DNA of 37,401 bases from Clostridiales bacterium DTU053 (GCA_001512765.1 LFSO01000046.1:1-37401); one strand, 5' to 3'; counted from the first letter of the stretch, positions 1 through 8,260 are shown. Notes: generated by a model from the letters alone, not told the origin. Numbers and translations: made by a program.

Positions 1-16
1 ATTAAGGAGAATTGCA

Positions 17-799
17 ATGGTTGAATATACTCAGATTTTGACTTGGCCCGATATAACCATTCGCGTCCTTGCGGCTATTGCAATAGGACTGGTTATCGGC
101 ATTGAAAGGGAGATTTCGAATCATCCCGCTGGAATGAAAACACATGTTCTTGTCTGCCTTGGTTCTGCGCTTGCATCCATAATCGCGGCGGAGATGGGAC
201 TTTCGATTTACCTTTACCCCGGCGCAAGAGTAGACCTTTCAAGAATCGCGTCGGGCGTTGTTTCCGGCATGGGCTTCATAGGCGCCGGCGCCATCATGAA
301 ATCCAGAGACGGTACGATGGTTACGGGCATTACCACCGCGGCGACCCTTTGGGCAACCGCCTGCATGGGTCTTGCTGTGGGCATGGGATATTTCAGAATG
401 GCTTTCATCGTTTTCCTCGCAGTATTCGGAACAACAGTTATTCTTAAAAGCGTTGAGAGAAGATTCTTTGCTCGTCTCAGAACCCGCAGACTTGAGCTTT
501 ACATAACAGATAAGAGAACCACAATTCCTCAGCTTGACGATTACTTTGAGAGAAAGAAGATTACGGTCCTTTCCTTTGAGTATCTGCTCTCGGGCGACCA
601 TTTTAACTCCGCGGGCGAAAGAATTTCCCGCTGCAGATATATGATTAAAGTGCCGAAAGCCGTAAACTTTAACAATATAGTCAGGGAAATAGCTCTGTTT
701 GAAAATGTTTATGAGGTTTACGAAAACTTCCCCGGCAAAGAGGAAACCGAGGACCAGCCCGTAATTGAAAAGACGGATGTCTTAGCGGATAACGAATAA
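17..799 (+). CDS. MgtC/SapB family inner-membrane protein
   Basis: This 260-residue protein has the MgtC/SapB N-terminal membrane domain of several hydrophobic helices (roughly residues 15-145). The family signature is visible as IGIEREISNHPAGMKTH followed by LVCLGSALAS, and a glycine-rich stretch GMGFIGAGAIM follows. The last ~110 residues are soluble and probably form the ACT-like regulatory domain seen in longer members. The start is supported by an AAGGAGA ribosome site 6-7 bases upstream. Family members are linked to magnesium limitation or modulate membrane ATPases; the exact role here cannot be read from sequence. The gene stands alone on the plus strand and faces the minus-strand lipid operon. 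Its upstream region lies outside the window. Confidence 0.85.
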   Translation: MVEYTQILTWPDITIRVLAAIAIGLVIGIEREISNHPAGMKTHVLVCLGSALASIIAAEMGLSIYLYPGARVDLSRIASGVVSGMGFIGAGAIMKSRDGTMVTGITTAATLWATACMGLAVGMGYFRMAFIVFLAVFGTTVILKSVERRFFARLRTRRLELYITDKRTTIPQLDDYFERKKITVLSFEYLLSGDHFNSAGERISRCRYMIKVPKAVNFNNIVREIALFENVYEVYENFPGKEETEDQPVIEKTDVLADNE

Positions 800-818
800 A
801 ACAAATCTTAATAAAAAA

Positions 819-853
819 CAGAAAGGCATCGGCAATAAGCCGATGCCTTTCTG
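819..853 (-). terminator. Convergent intrinsic terminator
   Basis: A perfect 15-base-pair stem (819-833 with 839-853) and a 5-base loop sit between two convergent genes. The run of A before it on the plus strand becomes a T tract on the minus strand, so it best terminates the lipid operon, but it probably also ends the MgtC-like transcript. Confidence 0.85.
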
Positions 854-885
854 CGCAACAATGAAAAAGAGGAGCAAATGTACGG

Positions 886-2076
886 TTATAAGAGGAGTGA
901 TGACAGTGTCTCCGATACGACTGCCCATCGTGTGGCGATTTTGGCGTTCGCGGGCGATACGCAGATAACCGCCTCATTGTCGGGCACGAGAAGATAAATC
1001 TTATCGAATATGTGCATTGCGGGGTACTCTTTTAGGGTGTAATGGCGGCTGAATCTGCCGTCTTTTTTTGTGCCTTCTATCTTAATGCCGTCACGGCTCA
1101 AGCTGATTTCACATTCCCCGGTTTTAGTGAGCTGTTCGTCTTCTTTAATGTGCTCCAATACATCCATTTTTTCTCTTAAAGTAAAGTCCGGGTCAGAAAG
1201 TATACGCTTTTTTTCCTCAGCCTTTATTATATGCGACCACTCTGTAATGGTTTTAGGCGATGCGTTACCGCTGAGGGCAGTAAACTTAAAGTAATTGTCC
1301 ATCTGCACACTAAAGCCGCAGTCTTTGCACATCAGTTTCTGACCCGGCATTACTTTTACAGTGTAATTCGCTTTGCAGTCGGGGCACATATAGAGAAGGT
1401 CGTCAAGACCCTTTGCTATATCGGGGCTTTTGAATTCGCATACATTTTCGGAATTGAAGTCATCGTGGCAGAAGGCGCTGTAGAGCCTTTTCTTTGCCTC
1501 CTCCTCGGGGAGATTCTTTAATTCCTCGGGAGTGAACAGCACATAGGCGGTGACCACTACCCTGCCCTTTTTGACCTCGGTATTGTACCTGGGCGCAGTG
1601 CGGTAGCTGCCGTCAAGGTGAACCATGACTACGGGGACGCCCAGCTTTTTAAGAAGCTCATAAGTGCCTTCAACTGGCTTGTCGTCCTCGCCGAAAAGCG
1701 AAAGTCTGCCGGAGGGGAAGATAAACACATTCTCTCCTCTTTTTATGGTGCGGATAATCTCCTTAACAGCGGAGGCGTCGGAGGTGAACTGGCTTTTGGG
1801 GATAGAGTTCAGTTTTTCAAGCAGCTTGCCCGTTTTGGGGTTTAAGAACTGATATCTTGAAACCACAAAGCGAAAGCGCATGGGGAAGAATGCTCTGGCG
1901 GCATAAGCCCAGTCGTAATACCCCTGATGATTTGCTATGCCCACAAACGGAGGTTTTAGGTTCTTTACTTCATCTGATATTCTGAACTTTACATTATGGC
2001 CTCTGATTTTAGAGTAGCCCATAATTCCGCCGACAACATAATACCAAAGCGGAGAATGACCTTTTTTCTTCTTCAT
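886..2076 (-). CDS. PlsC-like 1-acylglycerol-3-phosphate acyltransferase with C-terminal zinc ribbon
   Basis: The N-terminal ~200 residues form a lysophosphatidic-acid-type acyltransferase domain. The catalytic HX4D motif is present (NHQGYYD, H50 and D55). The glycerol-phosphate-binding block reads FIFPSGRLS (around residue 120), with Ser where most PlsC proteins have Glu. Residues 231-253 contain two CxxC pairs (C231/C234, C250/C253), a probable zinc ribbon that is not part of ordinary PlsC, followed by a domain I do not recognise. At 396 residues it is much longer than a plain PlsC (~240). It is the last gene of a three-gene operon, 17 bases after the acyl carrier protein gene, so the neighbouring synthetase and carrier protein probably supply its acyl donor. 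An AAAAGGAA site precedes the ATG. Confidence 0.8.
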   Translation of the reverse strand: MKKKKGHSPLWYYVVGGIMGYSKIRGHNVKFRISDEVKNLKPPFVGIANHQGYYDWAYAARAFFPMRFRFVVSRYQFLNPKTGKLLEKLNSIPKSQFTSDASAVKEIIRTIKRGENVFIFPSGRLSLFGEDDKPVEGTYELLKKLGVPVVMVHLDGSYRTAPRYNTEVKKGRVVVTAYVLFTPEELKNLPEEEAKKRLYSAFCHDDFNSENVCEFKSPDIAKGLDDLLYMCPDCKANYTVKVMPGQKLMCKDCGFSVQMDNYFKFTALSGNASPKTITEWSHIIKAEEKKRILSDPDFTLREKMDVLEHIKEDEQLTKTGECEISLSRDGIKIEGTKKDGRFSRHYTLKEYPAMHIFDKIYLLVPDNEAVICVSPANAKIATRWAVVSETLSSLLL

Positions 2077-2093
2077 ATCTTTTTCCTTTTTCT

Positions 2094-2312
2094 CTATGCG
2101 TGGGTGTCTATATAGTCGTAGATGTCCTGAAGGGTTTTGATTCTTACTAAGTCTTTTTCGGGGATTTCAATGTCAAACTCGTCCTCTATATCGCAGACAA
2201 TTTCCGCAAGGTCAAGGGAGGAAAGACCGAAATCGGTGACAAGATTGCTTTCGGGTGTGACATTCTGGATTTTGGGGTTTGACAGAAGGATTTTGAGAAT
2301 TCTTTCTTTCAT
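2094..2312 (-). CDS. Acyl carrier protein, operon-specific
   Basis: This 72-residue acidic protein has the acyl carrier fold pattern. The phosphopantetheine site is in GLSSLDLAEIV, with Ser32 the expected attachment residue; the usual Asp before it is Ser here. The segment after it (DIEDEFDIEIPEKDL) is typical helix II/III sequence. The start codon overlaps the stop of the upstream acyl synthetase gene in an ATGA junction, indicating translational coupling. Its position between an AMP-forming acyl synthetase and an acyltransferase suggests a dedicated carrier for that pathway rather than the housekeeping fatty-acid-synthesis ACP, which usually lies in a fab cluster. Confidence 0.9.
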   Translation of the reverse strand: MKERILKILLSNPKIQNVTPESNLVTDFGLSSLDLAEIVCDIEDEFDIEIPEKDLVRIKTLQDIYDYIDTHA

Positions 2313-3949
2313 GAGGCTATCCTCTTTCTTATGATTTTTTTGGTGGAGGTTTTCTCAAAGCAGGTATTTCTAAGCTTTACCGCCGCGATGCTCTTGCACG
2401 CGGGAAACTGCTTATTAAACTTTTCCACCACGGATTCGATATATTCCTTAACATCCTGAATATCGTTTTCGTTTATAAAATCTTCGTCGGGGAAGATTTC
2501 CGCGGTGACCTTTTTGTTTTCCTCATACACGAGGACTTCAGCAATAGCGGGGAGTTTCACAAGCTGCATTTCAAGCTCCTCGGGATAGAGGTTTTTGCCG
2601 TTGCTGAGGATGATGACATTCTTTTTGCGGCCTGTGATATATACAAAGCCGTCCTTGTCGATGCAGCCGATGTCGCCCGTTTTGAACCAATCGCCGTCAA
2701 ATGTTTCGGCGGTTGCCTTTTCGTTGCGCCAATAGCCCTTCATAACTATGCCGCCGCGGACATACAGCTCGCCTTCGCTTTTGCCGTCGGGAGCGTCGGT
2801 TTTGACCTCAACGCCTTTAAGGGGAATTCCCACGCTGCCGTCGCGCCAGTGTTCATTGCGGTTGACGGAGATTACGGGGGAACATTCGGAAATGCCGTAT
2901 CCGATGAGGACATTTATGCCGAATGCTCTGAAGGCTTTGATGTAATCCGGGTCAAGGGCGGCGCCGCCGCAGACAAGAATGCTGAGATTGCCGCCGAATT
3001 CATTGAGAATTGGCTTGAAGAGCTTTCTTCTGATGTCTATGCCGATTGAATAGAGGAAAAGGCTGAGTTTCATAAGGAATTTAAGCTGTTTTAGTTTACC
3101 TTCCGCTTTTGCCTTCTCCATTATTTTGTCATAAAGATTTTCAACTATGAGGGGTACAAGATACATTTCGTGGGGCTTAAACTCTTTTATTTCCTGAGCG
3201 AAGCGTTTAAGACCGGAGTTTATGCAGGTGGGCTTTCCCTTGTTCATTACCACGAGAATGGCTATGATGGCGTAGGCGTGATTAAGAGGCAGCACGAAAA
3301 GGTTGTTGCCGCCGCTTTCAAGGTGCATTGAAACACCCATCGCGTCAAAGGTAAGGTTATTGTGGGAAAGCATAACTCCCTTTGCAATGCCCGTTGTGCC
3401 CGAGGTGTATATTATCATTGCTGTGTCGGAGGGTTCGGGGCGGATTTCGACTTCGGTTTTATTTTTCTCAGCCAAAGCCTTTCCGCCCTTTTCCAGGCAG
3501 GAGCCAAGGTCGTTTTCCATGCTTAAGACTTTCAACAACTCGTTCTCGTCTTTAAACGCGGGGATGAAATCCGCAAACTGCTTTGAGTAAATAATAAGCG
3601 AAACGCCCGTGTCGGAGAGAACGAATTTAAGCTGCTCTTCTGAGAGCATTTTGTCGAGAGGCACTGCGGTATTGCCGGAAATCACAACGGCGAACCAGGT
3701 CAAAAGCCACTCGTAGGAATTTTCACCCAGTATGGCAATGCGCTGCGAGGAATAGCCCTCGCTTATGAAAAAGCTAGCAAGAGCGTGAACTTCCTTCGCG
3801 AATTCGCCGAAGGTCTTTTTATATGTATTTTTGCGGATTTTATAGATATATGCGTCCTTGTCCTTATACTTTTCAGCGGCAAGGTCAAGAAGCTCTCTTA
3901 CGGTATGGAATTCTTCCGTCGGATAAAGAGGATAATGCTTATTTCTCAT
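2309..3949 (-). CDS. AMP-dependent acyl-CoA/acyl-ACP synthetase
   Basis: This is a 546-residue member of the adenylate-forming (ANL) superfamily, closest in pattern to long-chain fatty-acid ligases. The phosphate-binding loop is YTSGTTGIAKG (residues 181-191). Other family motifs are GYGISECSPV, the DGDWFKTGDIG hinge region, and the C-terminal ITGRKKNVIILSNGKNLYPEE block. It activates a fatty acid with ATP to acyl-adenylate and transfers it to a thiol. The translationally coupled ACP gene directly downstream suggests that the acceptor is ACP rather than CoA; this is inference. It is the first gene of the operon, with an AGAGAGG ribosome site 7 bases before the ATG. No membrane segment is obvious, so it probably acts at the inner face of the membrane. 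Confidence 0.88.
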   Translation of the reverse strand: MRNKHYPLYPTEEFHTVRELLDLAAEKYKDKDAYIYKIRKNTYKKTFGEFAKEVHALASFFISEGYSSQRIAILGENSYEWLLTWFAVVISGNTAVPLDKMLSEEQLKFVLSDTGVSLIIYSKQFADFIPAFKDENELLKVLSMENDLGSCLEKGGKALAEKNKTEVEIRPEPSDTAMIIYTSGTTGIAKGVMLSHNNLTFDAMGVSMHLESGGNNLFVLPLNHAYAIIAILVVMNKGKPTCINSGLKRFAQEIKEFKPHEMYLVPLIVENLYDKIMEKAKAEGKLKQLKFLMKLSLFLYSIGIDIRRKLFKPILNEFGGNLSILVCGGAALDPDYIKAFRAFGINVLIGYGISECSPVISVNRNEHWRDGSVGIPLKGVEVKTDAPDGKSEGELYVRGGIVMKGYWRNEKATAETFDGDWFKTGDIGCIDKDGFVYITGRKKNVIILSNGKNLYPEELEMQLVKLPAIAEVLVYEENKKVTAEIFPDEDFINENDIQDVKEYIESVVEKFNKQFPACKSIAAVKLRNTCFEKTSTKKIIRKRIAS

Positions 3950-3975
3950 CTCAATGCCTCTCTTTATGCCATATT

Positions 3976-3996
3976 AATGTCAACACATATGACATT
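3976..3996. promoter_or_regulatory. Candidate operator palindrome before the lipid operon
   Basis: The arms AATGTCA (3976-3982) and TGACATT (3990-3996) are perfect inverted repeats with a 7-base spacer. They begin 27 bases before the synthetase ATG, near the predicted transcription start. The geometry fits a dimeric repressor, but the sequence does not match the FapR, FabT or Bacillus FadR sites I know. Confidence 0.5.
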
Positions 3997-4006
3997 CGGC
4001 TATTTA

Positions 4007-4035
4007 ATAATATCATTAATTTATTATGAACGCAA
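4007..4035 (-). promoter_or_regulatory. Possible sigma-A promoter of the lipid operon
   Basis: Reading the minus strand, TTGCGT (4035-4030) and TATTAT (4012-4007) are separated by 17 bases. The region is AT-rich, so chance matches are likely; a TTGACA lies closer to the gene but has no good -10 at the right distance. Confidence 0.4.
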
Positions 4036-4242
4036 TATTAACAAATCAATTTTGTTTAATATTTTATTAACATTTAATGATTTTCTTTCATTTTGAGGCA
4101 ATCTTTAAGTTTTTTTTATGAATTTGTGTACTGATATTTACTTTTTGGCTAATAATTCTACATTGTTAATTAATTTCGCTTCGTCAAGTTGACCAAAAAT
4201 TGCATAAAAGGCATCGAATTTTAAGGTTATAAGCGGCCTTGA

Positions 4243-4311
4243 GTTAATATAGAATTTAATTTTTCTTAACAAATTAAGAATTAGTCCTTAATTTTCCAAA
4301 ATTCTATTAAC
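4243..4311. repeat. Nested AT-rich palindrome in the 512-base gene-free stretch
   Basis: The outer arms (4243-4257 and 4299-4311) pair over 13 bases with a two-base bulge. Inside are two mutually exclusive hairpins: 4263-4269 with 4274-4280, and 4272-4278 with 4287-4293. The rest of 3950-4461 is AT-rich and holds only the promoter/operator candidates and the terminator listed here; I see no convincing gene in it. Confidence 0.45.
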
Positions 4312-4383
4312 AAACAGTTTAAAAATGACGCTAAATTTGGAAGGAATTGGATGAATTGCGTGTCGGGAAAAGCAGAAAAAAGC

Positions 4384-4413
4384 AAAAAAACAATCCCTCT
4401 GGCAGAGGGATTG
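4384..4413 (-). terminator. Intrinsic terminator after the hydrolase gene
   Basis: A 10-base-pair stem (4391-4400 with 4404-4413) with a 3-base loop is followed on the minus strand by seven Ts (plus-strand A run 4384-4390). Confidence 0.85.
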
Positions 4414-4461
4414 TTTCACATCGGTTAATTAATTAACAATTTCTTAACAAAGGAGCGGGAT

Positions 4462-5412
4462 TTATTTTATCTTAAACTCGCCGTTCAAGACCTGCATGAG
4501 CCAGTTCTTTATATCGAAATATACCTTTTCCTTTTCGGTTTCGTTAAGGATTTCGTGTCTCATGTTGGGATAGAGTATGACGGTAGGCTCGATGCCTGCC
4601 ATTTCAAGGGCATCGGCAAGGGCTATGACACCCTTTCCGTTTGAGCCGACGGGGTCCTTTTCGCCCGAAATGAGGAGCACGGGGAGATAAAGGGGCATTC
4701 TGATGGTCCAGTCGGGCGCGCAGGCGCCAAGCTGGAGTTTGAGCAAATCTCTCAGACCGCTGAGCTTGAGGTTGAAGTTGCACAGGGGGTCCTCCCTGTA
4801 CCTTTCTCTGTTTTCAAGGTCAACGGAGAGCCATGCCAGCGGGTCATTGTCGTTCTTGTAAGGAATTGACCAGAGCTTGCCCAGAAGCTGCATGGTGCCG
4901 AGGCTGCTCTTTCTTACTCCGATTTTGTCTATAGTCTTTTCAACGGCGTCTTTTAAGAGAGCTGCCACGCCGGGAATCTGACCAGTGCCGCAGAAGATTA
5001 CGCCGTCAAGCTCATGACCGAAATCGGCGGCGTAGATTCTTGCCGCAAAGGAGCCCATGCTGTGTCCGAAAAGGAAATAGGGCAGATTGGGATAACGCTT
5101 TTTCATTATGCAGGTGAGGATGTGCATATCATCTACCATTCTGACATCGCCGTTTTCATCGGCGGTATGACCGAGGTCAGCAAGGGATTTTACGCTCTTG
5201 CCGTGTCCAAGATGGTCGTTGCCGCAGACCACAAAGCCGTTGGAGGCGAGAAAACGGGCAAAATCATCGTATCTGCCAATATGCTCGCACACACCGTGGG
5301 CTATCTGGAATACGCCTATCGGCGCTACTGTATCGTCATGCCAAATCAGCGCCCTTATAGTGTCCTTGCCTGTTGACGAGTTGTAATACGCTTCCTTACA
5401 TATAACCGACAT
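4462..5412 (-). CDS. Alpha/beta hydrolase, monoacylglycerol lipase/lysophospholipase type
   Basis: This protein of about 316 residues has the serine hydrolase (Hydrolase_4) layout. It shows an HGVCEHIGRYDDFA oxyanion region, a DHLGHGKS segment, the nucleophile elbow GHSMGS (Ser ~118), an acid in ISGEKDP and a terminal His in NMRHEILNE. The reading frame also has an ATG at 5418, but AGGAGG ends only one base before it. The second ATG at 5412 has a normal 7-base gap and is the better start. There is no signal peptide. It lies ~43 bases after the GH13 gene on the same strand with no promoter between, so the two are probably cotranscribed. A short-chain glyceride or lysophospholipid is the expected substrate, but the specificity is not visible. 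Confidence 0.85.
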   Translation of the reverse strand: MSVICKEAYYNSSTGKDTIRALIWHDDTVAPIGVFQIAHGVCEHIGRYDDFARFLASNGFVVCGNDHLGHGKSVKSLADLGHTADENGDVRMVDDMHILTCIMKKRYPNLPYFLFGHSMGSFAARIYAADFGHELDGVIFCGTGQIPGVAALLKDAVEKTIDKIGVRKSSLGTMQLLGKLWSIPYKNDNDPLAWLSVDLENRERYREDPLCNFNLKLSGLRDLLKLQLGACAPDWTIRMPLYLPVLLISGEKDPVGSNGKGVIALADALEMAGIEPTVILYPNMRHEILNETEKEKVYFDIKNWLMQVLNGEFKIK

Positions 5413-5455
5413 ACACATACCTCCTAATTTTATACAGCCGCAAATAGTATTGTCA

Positions 5456-7138
5456 TTATGAGAACAGATAAACTCTTGTTTCGTAAGGCCTTAATACAAA
5501 GCCGTTGTTGGCGATGCCGCAGTTGTCGTAGTTCGAGAGCTTAAGCTCGCCCAAAGCGAGGTCAAAGCCTTCGGGAGCTTTGAAGCTTACAGGCTTTTCG
5601 CTGAAGGAGCATACGACAAGCATCTTTTTGCCCTCGTAGTACCTTGAGTAAACATAAAGCTCGTCGCTGTCCTTGTAATGTTCCTTGTATGAGCCGTAGA
5701 TGACGATTTCGTTCTCCTTGCGGAACTTTATGAGCTTGCGGTAGAAGTTAAGGATTGAATTCGGGTCTTTTTCGGCGGCCTCAACATTTATTTCGGTGTA
5801 GTTGGGGTTAATGTGGAACCATGCCTTTTCCGCAGTGGTGAAGCCGGCGTTCTTCTCCGCGGACCACTGTACGGGGGTTCTTGAGTTGTCCCTGGAGGCA
5901 TAGTTTACTATCTTCATTACGGTGCTTTCTTTAAGACCCAGCTTTCTTGCGAGTTTGTAGTTGTTTATTGTGGATATGTCATCGTACATATCGATGGAGG
6001 GCAGCTCGATGTTCGTCATGCCGATTTCCTGACCCTGATAGATAAAGGGGGTGCCGCTCTGGCACATATACATGACGGCAAGCATCTTCGCGCTTTCTTC
6101 CCTGTACTTTAAGCTGCCGTAGCGGTTGATGACTCTCGGCTGGTCGTGGTTTTCAATATACAATGCGTTCCATGCCTTGCCGTAAAGCTGCTCCTGCCAG
6201 TTGGTGAAAGCTTTCTTCAGCTTTTTAAGGCTGAAGGGGCGTCTAATCCAGCTTATAAACAGGCAGTCCGCCTCCATGTGCTGGAAGTGGAACATCATGT
6301 GCAGTTTTTGGTCGGGACCCTCAGTGATGTACTTCAGCGCCCTCTTGGGAGTCATCATGGGAGCCTCGCCTATGGTTACGCAGTCATACTCGTCGATAAC
6401 CTTTCTGAACTCGGCAAGGTATTCGTCAAGATGGGGGCCGTCCATATAGTGCTCAATGCCAGTAGCGACGGGAATCGGGAAGCCGTTGGGCAGACCCTCC
6501 GCCTTTGAAATGAAGGTAATGACATCCTCCCTGAAACCGTCAACGCCCATGTCGAGCCAGAAGCGCATAATATCCTTTACTTCTTCTCTGACCTTGGGGT
6601 TATCCATGTTCAGGTCGGGCTGCTCGGTGGCAAACAGGTGCAAATACCATTTATCAAGATTTTCGTCGTACTTCCAGCCGGGTTCGGAGAAAACGGACTT
6701 CCAGTTGTTAGGCGGGAGCTTGCCGCCCAGTCTTCCTTTGCGCCAGAAGTAATAATCGTGATAGGGGTTATCCTCGCCCTTTTTGCTTTCAAGGAACCAG
6801 TAATGCTGGTCGGATGTGTGGTTTATGACAAGGTCCATAATGACCTTGATGCCCCTTTTGTGTGCCTCTTCCAAAACAAGCTTGAATTCCTCAAGAGTGC
6901 CGTATTCGGGGGCAATGTCCCTGTAGTCGGCGACATCATAGCCGTAGTCCTTTTGGGGAGACTTGTAAAGGGGTGAGAACCAAATGGCGTCAACGCCAAG
7001 GCTCTTTATGTAGTCCAGCTTTGAGAGAATTCCTTTAAGGTCGCCGATGCCGTCGCCGTTGCCGTCGCAAAAGCTCCTGGGCCAAATCTGATAGACGACC
7101 ATCTCTTTGTACCAACTTTTCTTTATTTCAGCAGCCAT
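5456..7138 (-). CDS. GH13 alpha-glucosidase, oligo-1,6-glucosidase type
   Basis: This 560-residue cytoplasmic enzyme has the full GH13 oligo-1,6-glucosidase pattern. Visible parts are the N-terminal VYQIWPRSF, the calcium-site-like DGNGDGIGDL, the conserved region DLVINHTSD, the nucleophile Asp205 in GFREDV, the acid/base Glu258 in TIGEAP and Asp332 in ENHDQPR. The Val after the nucleophile is the residue linked in this family to alpha-1,6 (isomaltose-type) rather than maltase activity, so isomalto-oligosaccharides are the likelier substrate. Trehalose-6-phosphate hydrolase is a less likely alternative. It has no signal peptide, so it should act on imported sugars. It is first in a two-gene unit with the hydrolase at 4462. 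Confidence 0.9.
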   Translation of the reverse strand: MAAEIKKSWYKEMVVYQIWPRSFCDGNGDGIGDLKGILSKLDYIKSLGVDAIWFSPLYKSPQKDYGYDVADYRDIAPEYGTLEEFKLVLEEAHKRGIKVIMDLVINHTSDQHYWFLESKKGEDNPYHDYYFWRKGRLGGKLPPNNWKSVFSEPGWKYDENLDKWYLHLFATEQPDLNMDNPKVREEVKDIMRFWLDMGVDGFREDVITFISKAEGLPNGFPIPVATGIEHYMDGPHLDEYLAEFRKVIDEYDCVTIGEAPMMTPKRALKYITEGPDQKLHMMFHFQHMEADCLFISWIRRPFSLKKLKKAFTNWQEQLYGKAWNALYIENHDQPRVINRYGSLKYREESAKMLAVMYMCQSGTPFIYQGQEIGMTNIELPSIDMYDDISTINNYKLARKLGLKESTVMKIVNYASRDNSRTPVQWSAEKNAGFTTAEKAWFHINPNYTEINVEAAEKDPNSILNFYRKLIKFRKENEIVIYGSYKEHYKDSDELYVYSRYYEGKKMLVVCSFSEKPVSFKAPEGFDLALGELKLSNYDNCGIANNGFVLRPYETRVYLFS

Positions 7139-7214
7139 ACAAGAAGCAACACCTTTCGTAGTATAATGAGCAAGGCGTTATTGCCCTGACTGTTTTACAT
7201 TGGACATCTGAAAC

Positions 7215-7243
7215 ATTTTAGCATTTTTATATAATTATGTAAA
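7215..7243 (-). promoter_or_regulatory. Sigma-A promoter of the GH13 gene
   Basis: On the minus strand TTTACA (7243-7238) is followed after 17 bases by TAAAAT (7220-7215), preceded by the extended -10 element TGC. The leader is about 70 bases. Confidence 0.65.
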
Positions 7244-7331
7244 GGAATTAACAAAAAAAGGCTGAGAAATTATGCACTCTTACAAAATTTTTCAATATGA
7301 GAAAACTGAGGATTACAGAATTGGTTTTTAA

Positions 7332-7360
7332 TTGAAAATAATAGCGGCTTATGATATTAT
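7332..7360 (+). promoter_or_regulatory. Sigma-A promoter of the YjdF-like gene
   Basis: TTGAAA (7332-7337) and TATTAT (7355-7360) are 17 bases apart. The TTG of the -35 box could be read as an upstream start, but it precedes the transcript. Confidence 0.65.
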
Positions 7361-7406
7361 TATTCGGTGTCGAAATGAATATAGAACGAAAGGAATACGG
7401 CTCCAG

Positions 7407-8138
7407 ATGAAAAAGAAGCTTTATGATATAACCCCTATTCCGATGCTGCACCAGATAATCTGGTGGGTTGTCAGAGGACTTTTGCTCATCTTCGCGATTC
7501 ACGGGCTTTTTACAAACTCTGTAACGGAGTTTTTGATGGGCATGTTCTCCATCGCCTTCTCGCATCTTTGGGATATGTTCCAGCTCTTTGGCGGAAGGTC
7601 TTTTATTTCAAGGGTTTCATATTCATCGCAGACACTATTGAACATCTTCATTTTCTTCGGCTGCGTTGTGGGTCCCTATCTTAATATTAAGACGCAGTTT
7701 CAGTATTCGGATATTATCCTCCACTTTACATCGGGCATTGTGGCGACATGGTTCGGCTATGACTTTGCCGAGACCATTCAGGGAAAGCACAAGCCCATAA
7801 GTCCCGCCCTTGCCGCTTTGTTCTGCCTCGGCTTTTCGATTTCCATCGCTGTCGGCTGGGAGTTTTATGAGTTTACGATGGACAGGCTCTACGGCTATAC
7901 GCTCCAGACCTCGGATATTCTCAGCGAAAGAGGTCTTGTGGACACTATGGTAGACTTCATTATGGCTGCCGCCGGCTCGGTCGTCGGAATGTTCATAGTG
8001 AGCTTTACGAAAAACGGAATTATCGGTCCCAACCGCAAGGAGATAAGGGCAAGGGTCAAGGAAGAATACAAAAAGCATAAGGAGCTGGAGCTTAAGTTCC
8101 TGGAGGAGCAAAAGAAAGCAAAGAAACAATCAAAATAA
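7407..8138 (+). CDS. YjdF-like (DUF2238-type) integral membrane protein
   Basis: This is a 243-residue membrane protein with about six hydrophobic segments, two of which carry conserved polar residues. The pattern DIILHFTSG, then SIAVGWEFYEFTMD, then DTMVDFIMAAAGSVVG is that of the DUF2238/YjdF group, whose function is unknown. The tail is a lysine-rich cytoplasmic helix. I chose the ATG at 7407 because the predicted promoter overlaps the only longer in-frame start (TTG at 7332); an AAAGGA site lies 12 bases upstream, which is rather far. It is divergent from the GH13 gene. Confidence 0.75.
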   Translation: MKKKLYDITPIPMLHQIIWWVVRGLLLIFAIHGLFTNSVTEFLMGMFSIAFSHLWDMFQLFGGRSFISRVSYSSQTLLNIFIFFGCVVGPYLNIKTQFQYSDIILHFTSGIVATWFGYDFAETIQGKHKPISPALAALFCLGFSISIAVGWEFYEFTMDRLYGYTLQTSDILSERGLVDTMVDFIMAAAGSVVGMFIVSFTKNGIIGPNRKEIRARVKEEYKKHKELELKFLEEQKKAKKQSK

Positions 8139-8141
8139 AAT

Positions 8142-8164
8142 TAGCGGCAATTTCTTTGCCGCTA
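8142..8164 (+). terminator. Probable terminator after the YjdF-like gene
   Basis: A 9-base-pair stem (8142-8150 with 8156-8164) sits four bases after the stop. The following sequence is only moderately T-rich. Confidence 0.6.
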
Positions 8165-8260
8165 TTAATTTATCCGCCTTAATATTTTTTCTTACTCGGA
8201 AATTAACTTTGACTTCACAATTTATTCACAGTTTAGGGCATATTATTAAATATATTAAAA

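Noticed and set aside
3785..4096. Plus-strand reading frames over the start of the acyl synthetase gene
   Set aside because: They are antisense shadows of the synthetase, without ribosome sites or recognisable domains.
4351..4428. 25-codon plus-strand reading frame with an AAGGA site
   Set aside because: It runs through the minus-strand terminator hairpin, has no convincing promoter, and its lysine-rich sequence follows from the A runs.
7332..7406. Upstream TTG start for the YjdF-like protein
   Set aside because: The TTG is inside the predicted -35 box and upstream of the transcription start.
8222..8230. DnaA-box-like TTATTCACA
   Set aside because: A single box without a cluster, an AT-rich unwinding element or dnaA/dnaN nearby; not an origin.
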